Shown here one piece after another: positions 17,301 through 23,148 of a stretch of 64,000 nucleotides of DNA. A program made the translations under genes and the position numbers. Each line of letters begins with the position of its first letter. Positions within the stretch are counted from its first letter, which is position 1. Below the pieces are notes generated by a model. That model did not search any database. It worked only from the letters and a program-made list of their open reading frames with translations, and was not told the origin of the DNA. The stretch is from an uncultured Christensenellaceae bacterium. Lineage in GTDB: Bacteria; Bacillota; Clostridia; Christensenellales; Borkfalkiaceae. The stretch is from NCBI GenBank assembly GCA_910588615.1, contig CAJUOI010000005.1, positions 1 through 64,000 on the forward strand, written 5' to 3'.

Positions 17301-18334
17301 TTCACGGTAAGCGTTTTATCGTACTTATAATTTGAATCTGTTAAAGCCTTTTGAATGTCTTTTGCCGTAGGTGCTAACGTGCCGTCGATAGTGCACACGG
17401 GATCGAAACGGTAATTTTCCGCCTCTCTTCCGCTGTTGTATATGGGAAGAATCGTTCCTACGTCCAACAATCCAAGCGAGCTTAAAGACGTACTTGATTG
17501 AACGGTTGTGGGCTGCTTCCACTTCTCGTTCAACTTGATGGCGACGATTTTTTCCTCTTCGAAATTCACCGAAAGGCTGCCCTGCTCGGCTGCGCTTGCG
17601 CCGAAGGATACCGTTACCCGATTCGTAGTCGTCGTAAAAGGATAATTGACGGTGGGCACGGGCTCACCCGTCGTAGTCCCGTTGATCGCGTTGTTATCGT
17701 CGTAGGTAAACCCGACGATATGCGAGGACTTTTCGTACTCCGCCGTAACGACGAGATTATCAAACAACATCTTTTGCGTCATGCCCGCAACGAATGCCGA
17801 AAGCTCGTACCAAGTATCGCCGTCGGCGTTTTGCACTGCCTTGCGCCAGTAGCCGCCAGAAAGCGTCCACCCGTCCGCAACTTTAAGCGATACGCTTTTC
17901 AACTGCGCGACGCGTACGCTTCCACCTTCGATAATATAATCCGAGGAAATGCTGTCAGGGCTGCCGGGCAGATAGATTATCGTAACCTTATTGCCCTCAT
18001 CCGTGCGCAGGTAGCCGTTTTCGATAATAACTTCCAAAAGGGACAAGTCTTCGATCAGTGTTCCCGCATCGCTCTCGTCCATTTTGCCGTATACCTGAAA
18101 ATAATTCTCTTTCAGCGTATCGGGCGTATCGCTCGTGTCGGGCGTGTAAGACTTTACCTTGACGTCCAGTAACCGATACTTCGTTGCGTCCGAATAATCG
18201 GGCGATGTTGTTTCTTGCGCATAAGCCTCGTTGAAAAGCTTCGGCAAACACAGCCCCGCAACCAACGAGAACAACGCCAATACCGCAAACAACGCAACTA
18301 AGAACTTCTTCCCCAATGATAATCTGCCTTTCAT
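5396..18334 (-). CDS. giant (4312 aa) MBG/Ig-like repeat surface protein
   Basis: A signal peptide (MKGRLSLGKKFLVALFAVLA to about NEAYAQ) starts the protein. A unique region of ~350 residues follows, then several dozen tandem beta-sandwich modules of roughly 70-100 residues. Each module typically closes with an AGTYxVTVSFxxxxNYxW-like strand and an FTVxKxEI linker, and many open with VYGE/VYGA-type turns. This is the pattern of MBG (MBG_2), YDG-like and related bacterial Ig-like domains. The C-terminus has one membrane helix (~4248-4274, IAVICSVSGVALVAAGA) and a short cytoplasmic tail (HKRKKRLAEES). No LPXTG sorting motif is seen, so anchoring is by the helix. A GGAAGGAT ribosome site precedes ATG 18334. 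The frame is intact over 12.9 kb. Adhesion or cell-cell contact is the likely role, by family analogy. Confidence 0.93.
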   Translation of the reverse strand: MKGRLSLGKKFLVALFAVLALFSLVAGLCLPKLFNEAYAQETTSPDYSDATKYRLLDVKVKSYTPDTSDTPDTLKENYFQVYGKMDESDAGTLIEDLSLLEVIIENGYLRTDEGNKVTIIYLPGSPDSISSDYIIEGGSVRVAQLKSVSLKVADGWTLSGGYWRKAVQNADGDTWYELSAFVAGMTQKMLFDNLVVTAEYEKSSHIVGFTYDDNNAINGTTTGEPVPTVNYPFTTTTNRVTVSFGASAAEQGSLSVNFEEEKIVAIKLNEKWKQPTTVQSSTSLSSLGLLDVGTILPIYNSGREAENYRFDPVCTIDGTLAPTAKDIQKALTDSNYKYDKTLTVNYNGSNQENVKPIVVHITGIEYVGPSSISGELGGNPVRQTAHAKFDFTGLTVTFRYGNGRVAIPLEDLNFESNIKVGYSTSGNDEYPLTELSTQVNFAKITVSFSYINDKGQRTECDIADSREIDVDPAVLSVPALKSSNGEENYDIITYSVDNCFKTLDLTGLDATALTVSFTDSQNGDAIIDVNNSSNGILTYDSATGKVSFLRSGLFVMSVTLKDGGDYVWGNPSSLAAQSGRVKKTDYELQYTLQVNKAPIDVSLVYENGANRVYGWTEETSASVSARIQGTQDPIEGMGTAQGSNLVYEFWYYKGTESAASATKDVTKIREVGNYFVLVKTFENNIYQAGQSSAVGFEITKKPISVTDIKVKTQEFKGEAYDVNDFINYNSVPFAYGDKLADIFTVSSSDTKEDKNHKIGYIHANSYTASIAFNQEKLGKNYLWSDGTTGAKSIDFTIIAREITVNASANGFTYGEVGQLNASASSDPAFVTLSQPAYYFAGGVTQPTGNSETWNAGNYCAYFTWDYAAGIVAQDGDLVLKQNGTALSNTDKRFFAEFTVGKATLTKIDFTTEKALGTYDGSGHAISSNWGSVSADLKNGNALADILAVTIEGTLTAEVADKTVTTGMSFADGSAFVTEAGTYRITVSFQDTNGNYQWADGRTEVVFEDFTVARKEISFQAFDGETEFEDLNNIFYVYNGEAHAPTVKAVSGVTVGSDVIELSLEGFTALYAKDGTELSSAPIAADEYYVLVNDFTAKQIGGAAYTYAVNFELPQNRKIVFKINSSSLQIPSLKAGGTSIEMEYKGVEYDFLDYLNGDRDYFNRLKITIMQGSTVEDLKNVYLVDGKVLAYTITVEPATNYKWEGASGEADETKAYQFTFTITQKDITVSWGENQVYTGSSITFTATAQGLCGGDDVKLNVTFKTDPVNAGDYLGIAEIIEEGVYWQNYSVNASNIFTVKKFGLATPVATDAGDLKYTGGMQSVSYGNLLNASGNSDWGLVTVSATHKLPDSYNADAAETPFKTKETFNGLFGFLNAGIYSVTFELTEEAQKNYYFGNDEKQEVSVSLADFTVERLEIELPTFGTHTYQWDGTAKQPSFTPATVQSTIDGVYFQVNFSVAYGIWDMAGNTANDEFTSRGFYYARITMQSVTVKSAAAGESTAEVYNFVWVQNGADIVDKIDKLIYGAPVTTESNGGIIYDLMYAVINSVLDFTFEIKGYTFGDNGMSGTALNIWDKDSFIRVTVTDGTEDIQSIFESEAPKIEYAFADEKGRALTPADLSNGLPWNAGKYSITIKVTFTEGSDYENLSFDKENLKFGTNTDGKEFFVVSPKTIFDGDIEFTDQTVTYDGQRHGVAVEFTTSWPQKADGSEVNLTIASEYQQNANANPYRLALILGGADKGNFVLANDITLPQLTINPREVTIHGVTNGHDSVVYGEEIPLSSFQWAYTNENGTKFIDSDIAGLNLTVMLEGYVAGQYLAVKDGGYQIGVDYTANGNYRITVVPETFRVTPRPITVTVGENAGSVYGGAVDLYGDGVITVYNKAANDDIRSIVQLTAKLNGFDASETAKAGAYAVACVLSGEKSGNYTLTFNGGNYVISNAKFSFGAIADKTETYNAQDFFVLDSAPSMEGGVRLPENDLKFFVAKKEGNEATAPAVGDTRWKSFDSVKARNVADSGVYWVLATADNHDAATTSFTFTVNPKEITVSLNFAIWYGEENPANQAGYRKSLDDLSFTLCEGDDRSVVSGSFEYAVPSYEKGKGKDGYDIGLTLNLTSANYVFVTAAKSTLTVKPLEITVNIASVSSVYGAVSNSLSAEITTPRSSYSNDENVRVELIDGRDDIFTLSTVANTDGNKAVGRYPITGTANGSKASNYSVAFQGETGKEGVYSITPATITVSFAGTDVFYNEEEQKLLNKYLANGVDGTAEITYYLAKGADAAIEITTEGAWDELTQGVTYSEVPSSVDVWSGYVYYRVFLANHATVYGSVEAQIKQANNNGAEGFKYGEANQWIYGYGGADGFDQNLVTDPTVSFKRGTNANGKTDISVAVYRGNDDKAIASNIYRNGTIDAKGLFETLYNKDSTERFTADTYRLVVSMEETDNFTAFRQVFEFEVKRRELSVKAEDQTIFYGDAAKSFKAVAVGLVSNEKDAAAETLAAVFGEEPVFITDYQQGNYTGEYFISISAENQEKYRAAAGNYNVSFPENAARITVEKRCVTVEIADKSNYYNLNKGAEAKETLTFKVTNGSFYPDDGTPAPEYTNDNQAVITLRTEAFSNRSSDIDTNDVKIEGGVNVGYSIYAVWGARSGSGRSYGEDYVIRITNASKTEIADEAIRNGDGSANAATFLILPALMTISPDKTPVGKYNGLPQEYTMKVASDATVEIVSTYVGREGTVYGSTNIAPTNVGKYTVTFSASNPNYQASGDISVNFNIDPAEVTIVPIRLGSENNADQTAWVKYGTQIFNTGAAIDGYFSGFGLKYTFVLGAGATLGTAEEIIAFETEHGNWKVGNITYGIANYSPNKNAGQNVNVFYASGITSPNFTQTTTVPGELRIDKRNVTVWVKGFDVDGNLLEGDLANDAASGVYSGESQQQELNQKVQSNCEGFFKPSDNWAGASGLTLKDLGLALTVTDARVVGKYQMNPSASSNYAETNFVIEFVKDAYYKITPAPLKIYVQVSDTEKGVSGTFTYDTTNKVYKANGFGVIYGNEASFTIAYDGFRNETIQDIRNRQEITNADGYTLNYRAGSYPIYNVNEIWGNNRGTYLVSYAGAEENALSFNNYTITYVPTQFEVARREVTAKTSSQIYTEGNGYNEGASGARLDAVIVFANADVLGVSALTQDTNYLPKLNDTYTLSYVGKRVDGQTTTIPNVAGEYVVTIAFNDNSNYTFVGGSLSVLQGDDKYVIAQKEINLSWNNSAMPEFDKLQDADKIRKIENYVQDIMDFGTEFEYIYRNVESGVYQTEKVPQSAYTYEDGFTFKAYGAGTYRIVIRLKASAQNNYTLRNETEGAVTLVLTVSTESVTLKITGINGWTYKSYDASLNTPTATVDGVAQVLPFTYARIALDYDNEQLAALKNRSFDDREFASVSSMLGITEGSFSANIPTEAGTYAVCAYYQTTGQRAYYLFKVKPMTVSVPEFLSADTMYTGSQLSLTVNGVEGVSVTARNCYVTVSGEKILIQTINSGTYEITFSLSSSNYVWTDNSREPVVKDWVIARGQDKISGLVVTGDGANASVVYGGLLNVYATSAFNGQVYYSYREKVDGKAPEEVTDGWGARPVYAKTYWVKATTEGTGNYLGATAYTEFTIHKATLTVTPYAAIIYGDAFNAGGGAGYGYDVSGFLRGDGKDVIRGSVTYSASKDADWSVTAEGVVLTVNVSGLSADNYEFVAAEGKLTVGKKTITVNIGNAEAFYTVAISADGVRMTAADNALVPGDTLAGLGLQLKVIDAQDNLVIAGAPVGSYAIVSSVRETKNYVINYNNGIFTVKALPVSVSLRANGGVYDGTAKSAEVISAISTVQGYDADKVRAELTDVLTFSYTGVTMGGVAYNSDTAPADAGSYMASVVGVSSNFTLLTTPSVSFTIGKKTIAEGEIKIASQVYDGGKNLIPEISDTDDYTVTVGEYTVAGTHGVMLTLKDANNTQWQGTTQNFCIVDFVVTPANNSVTLPLSIEGWTYGSAANAPSFAVKYESAYTFRYYDANGNLLNGVPANAGTYSVTVSVAGAADWNALPESERVPFTIAKYALNTPKLVIVSEGEGKNDTFTGGELRVRVTGYDHLLMSINYAGNSVVNGNEVTLIALNAGGYGVTFSLADADNYSWIAASGVTLEAGSATVGWTVNRMQVNKPKPGNNKLVVNGSVLVYLPEGFDPDIMYIKDNEAGYGGSFKATVGLIDPENYEWAETGNTVEEYYAFRIVGANTVFIAVICSVSGVALVAAGAACTQVILHKRKKRLAEESMDEMDRTSGDGSNKGSVTESASQGGNE

Positions 18335-18441
18335 TTTCTATTTATCCTTCCTGTCGAATAAAAAAATTTTGTTTAATGCCACGCCTTAAAAGATTCCTTG
18401 ATTTGCACGGAATGACAAGGGAACCGTGCTTCGCCGGCGAA

Positions 18442-18666
18442 TTATAATTTATTTAGTTCTGTCTTTAATTTTTGTAAATTCTGCCGTTCCAACTCGATGA
18501 GCTCGGAGTATACTTGGTAGTACTCCTTGTCCGCCGCGCTCGGTTCCTCTTTCTTCATAAACGCCTGCAACAACGCAGACTGCGAGCGGTTCCGTTTCTT
18601 TTCCAGCGACTCGATTTCCAGCTCGCTCTCTTCGATTTGCTTTTTTAATTCGCTTTTCTTTGACAT
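18442..18666 (-). CDS. small coiled-coil protein, 74 aa
   Basis: The 74-residue product (MSKKSELKKQIEESELEIES...) is highly charged and predicted to be almost all helix, with heptad-like Leu/Ile spacing at both ends (residues 5-25 and 50-72). There is no signal peptide and no recognised domain. The ribosome site AGGAGGGATAT before ATG 18666 is excellent. It follows the c-di-GMP regulator gene by 18 bp and so is probably co-transcribed with it; the giant surface protein gene lies 107 bp downstream. Function unknown. Confidence 0.75.
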   Translation of the reverse strand: MSKKSELKKQIEESELEIESLEKKRNRSQSALLQAFMKKEEPSAADKEYYQVYSELIELERQNLQKLKTELNKL

Positions 18667-18684
18667 ATATCCCTCCTATAAAAA

Positions 18685-20745
18685 TTATCCGCGGGGTGCT
18701 TCGTCGTGCCCGTTTTTCAAAATGGATTCCATGCTGTCGTCGTAGAAGCGCCAAGCACGTCTGCCGTTACGCTTTACCACGTACATAGCGGCATCAGCCT
18801 TTTTGAACAGGGTATCGTAGTCGACGTCCTCTTCCACGCAGGCAATGCCCATGCTCGCACAGATATAAAATCCCTTGAAATCCCCCGAAATACGATCGAA
18901 AACCCTCTTTACGAGCGTTTCGGGATGGTCTTTGTACTCCATGAACAGAATAAACTCGTCGCCGCCCATGCGCGCCGCTATATCCGAAGAACGCACGCTT
19001 TCACGCAAGCGGGAAGCAACCTCTTCCAGAACTTCGTCGCCGAACAGATGTCCGTAATTGTCGTTCGCGCTCTTGAAATTGTCCAAATCGAACATTGCGA
19101 GGAAATACTTGGCACCCGAACCCGAAGTCAGCTTTTCCGTAATACGCTTTTTTGCCGCCTCATGGTTGAAAAGCCCCGTCTTGGCATCGTGGTCGTTGCG
19201 CTCTTCCAGCTCGTTCATCGCCTTGGTTTCCTCGTTGACGTCTACGATTTTACCGATTGCGCCTTCAAACTCGGGGTTGTCGTCGCTCGTCCACATCGCT
19301 TTGGCAATGACTTTGTGCCACTTGCTCTTTCCGCCGACGTTCAAAAGATACTTCTGCGCCACCACGGAGTGCTCGGGCGTGGTGTTTTTTATTTTTTCGA
19401 GAAAGTCCGTAAAGTCCGTTCCGGAAAAAATACCCGTCCAAGCGGCGTGCTCCGCAGGATTGACGATCGCCACGGGCAACCCCAGCTTTTCCGCACTCCA
19501 ATCGGAAAGCTTGATCATTTCGGGCACGGGAATATATTCGAAGGTGATTTCGCTTGAAATATCCGAAAGATATTTAAATTTCATGCGCTCGTATTCGAGC
19601 AGCTGAATCGTTCTGTTCGAAGCCTCCGAACCGGACGAATCGAGAATCTGGCTTACGGTGTTATTGATACTCTTTTCCGTCGCTTGCCCGATCGACATGA
19701 CCGTCAGTTCCTTTTTCAACGTATCGGCAAGGTCTTTTAAGCAGTCGAGTAAAATCGGATTGAACGCTCCGCATTCGCCGTTTAAAATCATTTGAACGGC
19801 TACCTCCGGCTCGTACGCCGCTTTATAGCAACGCTTGCTCGTCAGCGCGTCGTACACATCGGCAAGCGCAACCACCTGCGCCGCAATGGGAATATCGTTC
19901 CCCTTCAGTCCGTCGGGATACCCTCTTCCGTCGAACCGCTCGTGATGCCAACGGCAGATCTGATAGGCAATCTGCACCAGCTTTTCGTTCTTGCGCGAGG
20001 GCATCTGTTCGAGCATTGCCGCCCCTTCAAGCGTGTGGCGCTTCATAATTTCAAACTCCTCGGGCGTAAACTTTCCCGGTTTGTTTAATATTTCGGAAGG
20101 AATGGTAATTTTTCCGATATCGTGAAGCGCGGAAGCGTTGCCGATCAACAAAATTTCTTTATTGGTCAGCGGATACTTATCCGTCTTTTTTTCCAGCTCG
20201 CGCAACAGTAAATCCGTTATCGCGTGCACGTGCAGCACGTGCAAACCGCTTTCCCCGTTTCTGAATTCCACGATATGCGAAAGAATTTCTATCATCAGAG
20301 AATTGTCTTTCTCTTTTTCGTAGATTTGCTCGGAAAGAAGCTCCGCCATTTCCTTTTGCTTCAAGGACAGGAGGAAACTGCTCGTAACGCGGTGTTTTAC
20401 GGTGCGCTCGTCAAAGGGACGACTGATATAGTCGATCGCGCCCAAATCGTATGCTCTGTCGATATACGCGCCGCCGCTTTCGGCGGAAATCATGATGACG
20501 TTTACGGTTTTAATCCACCCCATTTTGTTCATCATGGCGAGCACCTCGAAGCCGTCCATTTCCGGCATGACGATGTCGAGCAACATCAAGGCAATATTCA
20601 TTTCCTTCTCGCGCAAAATCGTTATCGCCTCCAAACCGTTCTGCGCTTCGATAATGTCAAAATCGGGGAACAAAATATCCGCCAACAACGCCCGATTGAA
20701 CTCGGAATCGTCTACAATTAAAATCTTTTTCTTTTCGTCGCTCAT
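18685..20745 (-). CDS. response regulator with HD-GYP, PAS and GGDEF domains
   Basis: The start at ATG 20745 (MSDEKKKILIVDDSE) gives 686 residues; a start 11 codons earlier is possible but has no ribosome site. Domains in order: a receiver (1-125) with acidic pocket VDD and phospho-acceptor Asp57 in LLDIVMPEMDG; HD-GYP (~155-350) with ALHDIGK and HHERFDGRGYPDGL; PAS/PAC (~390-510, ending GAIGKIVDVNEETKAMNE); GGDEF (~520-680) with an intact MGGDEF. All signature residues for both c-di-GMP breakdown and synthesis are present, which is unusual in one chain. It should be a cytoplasmic switch enzyme turned by a partner histidine kinase not in the window. Its own consensus promoter is at 20813-20841. 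Confidence 0.95.
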   Translation of the reverse strand: MSDEKKKILIVDDSEFNRALLADILFPDFDIIEAQNGLEAITILREKEMNIALMLLDIVMPEMDGFEVLAMMNKMGWIKTVNVIMISAESGGAYIDRAYDLGAIDYISRPFDERTVKHRVTSSFLLSLKQKEMAELLSEQIYEKEKDNSLMIEILSHIVEFRNGESGLHVLHVHAITDLLLRELEKKTDKYPLTNKEILLIGNASALHDIGKITIPSEILNKPGKFTPEEFEIMKRHTLEGAAMLEQMPSRKNEKLVQIAYQICRWHHERFDGRGYPDGLKGNDIPIAAQVVALADVYDALTSKRCYKAAYEPEVAVQMILNGECGAFNPILLDCLKDLADTLKKELTVMSIGQATEKSINNTVSQILDSSGSEASNRTIQLLEYERMKFKYLSDISSEITFEYIPVPEMIKLSDWSAEKLGLPVAIVNPAEHAAWTGIFSGTDFTDFLEKIKNTTPEHSVVAQKYLLNVGGKSKWHKVIAKAMWTSDDNPEFEGAIGKIVDVNEETKAMNELEERNDHDAKTGLFNHEAAKKRITEKLTSGSGAKYFLAMFDLDNFKSANDNYGHLFGDEVLEEVASRLRESVRSSDIAARMGGDEFILFMEYKDHPETLVKRVFDRISGDFKGFYICASMGIACVEEDVDYDTLFKKADAAMYVVKRNGRRAWRFYDDSMESILKNGHDEAPRG

Positions 20746-20812
20746 GCCGCCACCGTTTTCCCGTTTTTTAAAGTGCATACTATTCTACGATAATTACAAT
20801 AGTACATATTGA

Positions 20813-20841
20813 ATTATATCACATTCGTTTCGGCTTGACAA
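20813..20841 (-). promoter_or_regulatory. sigma-A promoter of the c-di-GMP regulator gene
   Basis: On the minus strand, -35 TTGTCA (20836-20841) and -10 TATAAT (20813-20818) are 17 bp apart. The start would be near 20806, leaving a leader of about 60 nt before ATG 20745. Confidence 0.8.
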
Positions 20842-20881
20842 GTAAATTAAAACAGTTTTCCCGCAAGGCAAAACGTAAAAA

Positions 20882-20909
20882 TATCCCGCGCCGAACCAGA
20901 CGCGGGATA
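20882..20909 (-). terminator. terminator after tsaD
   Basis: TATCCCGCG (20882-20890) and CGCGGGATA (20901-20909) form a 9-bp stem with a 10-nt loop. On the minus strand it is followed by TTTTTA. It lies 21 bp past the tsaD stop codon. Confidence 0.85.
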
Positions 20910-20930
20910 CTTGCTTTCCATATATATTGA

Positions 20931-21938
20931 TCATCTCAGCGGAATGCTTGCCTCGGCGTTCTGCGTTAGCGCGGCAAAGTTACCCGCACGGTATTGTAGC
21001 AGACCTTCCGACGCTATCATCGCGGCGTTATCGGTACAATGCCGCTTGATCGGCAGCACAAGACGCAAACCCGCCTCTTTGCAGGCAGACGTCAGTTTTT
21101 CGCGCAGATACCCGTTGGCAACCACGCCGCCGCCCGCCGTTACGGTATCCACGCCCTTTTCCCGTGCGCCCCGCACCGTCTTTTCCACGAGAACATCGAG
21201 CGCGGCGCGTTGGAAAGACGCGGCGACGTCCGCGCGGCTGTACGTCTCGCCGCGCTGTTCGGCGTTGTGGCAGTAGTTCAGAACCGCCGTCTTTAACCCG
21301 CTGTATGAAAAGTCGTAGCCTCCCGCCCCTTTCAGCATCGTCGGCATAGGCACGCACGCATTCCCCTCGCGGGCAAGAGTTTCAAGATGCGGACCTCCGG
21401 GGTAAGGCAACGACAAAATGCGGGCGACCTTATCGAACGCCTCGCCCACCGCATCGTCGCGCGTACCGCCGAGAACGGAGGACTTTGTTTCCGTTTCGGC
21501 GAACAGCACCGCCGTATGTCCGCCGCTCGCAAGCAACGAAATAAAGGGCGGTTTCAGCGTTTCGTCCTCCAAATACGCTGCGGCAAGATGTCCGCGGATA
21601 TGGTTTACGGCAATGAACGGAATGCCAAGCCCGTATGCAAAGCCCTTTGCAAAGGACAGTCCGACGAGCAGCGCGCCTAAAAGCCCCGCCCCGTAGGTTA
21701 CGGCGACCGCATCGATATCCTCTTTTTTGATTCCCGCCCTGTCGATTGCACGCTTTACGACGCCGTCTACCGCGAACAGATGCTCGCGCGAGGCTATCTC
21801 CGGCACAACGCCGCCAAATTTCGACTGTACCGAAGCAGAAGACGCAATTTCGTCCGACAACAAAACACGACCGCAGATGACTGCCGCCGCCGTTTCGTCG
21901 CAAGAAGATTCAATTCCGAGAATAAGAGGATTTTTCAT
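20931..21938 (-). CDS. tsaD: tRNA N6-adenosine threonylcarbamoyltransferase TsaD
   Basis: TsaD transfers the threonylcarbamoyl group to A37 of ANN-reading tRNAs, working with TsaB and TsaE in the cytoplasm. The 335-residue length is standard. Visible family motifs are GIESSCDET at the N-terminus, the metal-binding His pair in NHIRGH (~residues 111-116), SGGHTAV, DDAVGEAFDKVAR, GYDFSYSGLKTA and the C-terminal DNAAMIAS. No clear ribosome site lies close to ATG 21938. It follows prfB by 58 bp and ends at a good terminator, so it is probably the last gene of a secA-prfB-tsaD transcript. Confidence 0.97.
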   Translation of the reverse strand: MKNPLILGIESSCDETAAAVICGRVLLSDEIASSASVQSKFGGVVPEIASREHLFAVDGVVKRAIDRAGIKKEDIDAVAVTYGAGLLGALLVGLSFAKGFAYGLGIPFIAVNHIRGHLAAAYLEDETLKPPFISLLASGGHTAVLFAETETKSSVLGGTRDDAVGEAFDKVARILSLPYPGGPHLETLAREGNACVPMPTMLKGAGGYDFSYSGLKTAVLNYCHNAEQRGETYSRADVAASFQRAALDVLVEKTVRGAREKGVDTVTAGGGVVANGYLREKLTSACKEAGLRLVLPIKRHCTDNAAMIASEGLLQYRAGNFAALTQNAEASIPLR

Positions 21939-21996
21939 ATGAATAAAAACGCGAATAAAACTACCCCGTTTTTTATGAATAGCAAGGCAAAGCGCG

Positions 21997-23094
<1,098 letters not shown>

Positions 23095-23148
23095 ATCCTC
23101 TCCCTGATAATCTTAATTTTCGCCCGTCCGTTCCAACCGATCGAAAAT

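Noticed and set aside
18335..18441. Terminator/promoter before the giant gene
   Set aside because: A 6-bp stem (GCACGG 18405-18410, CCGTGC 18424-18429) lacks a T run, and no convincing -35/-10 pair was found; not called.
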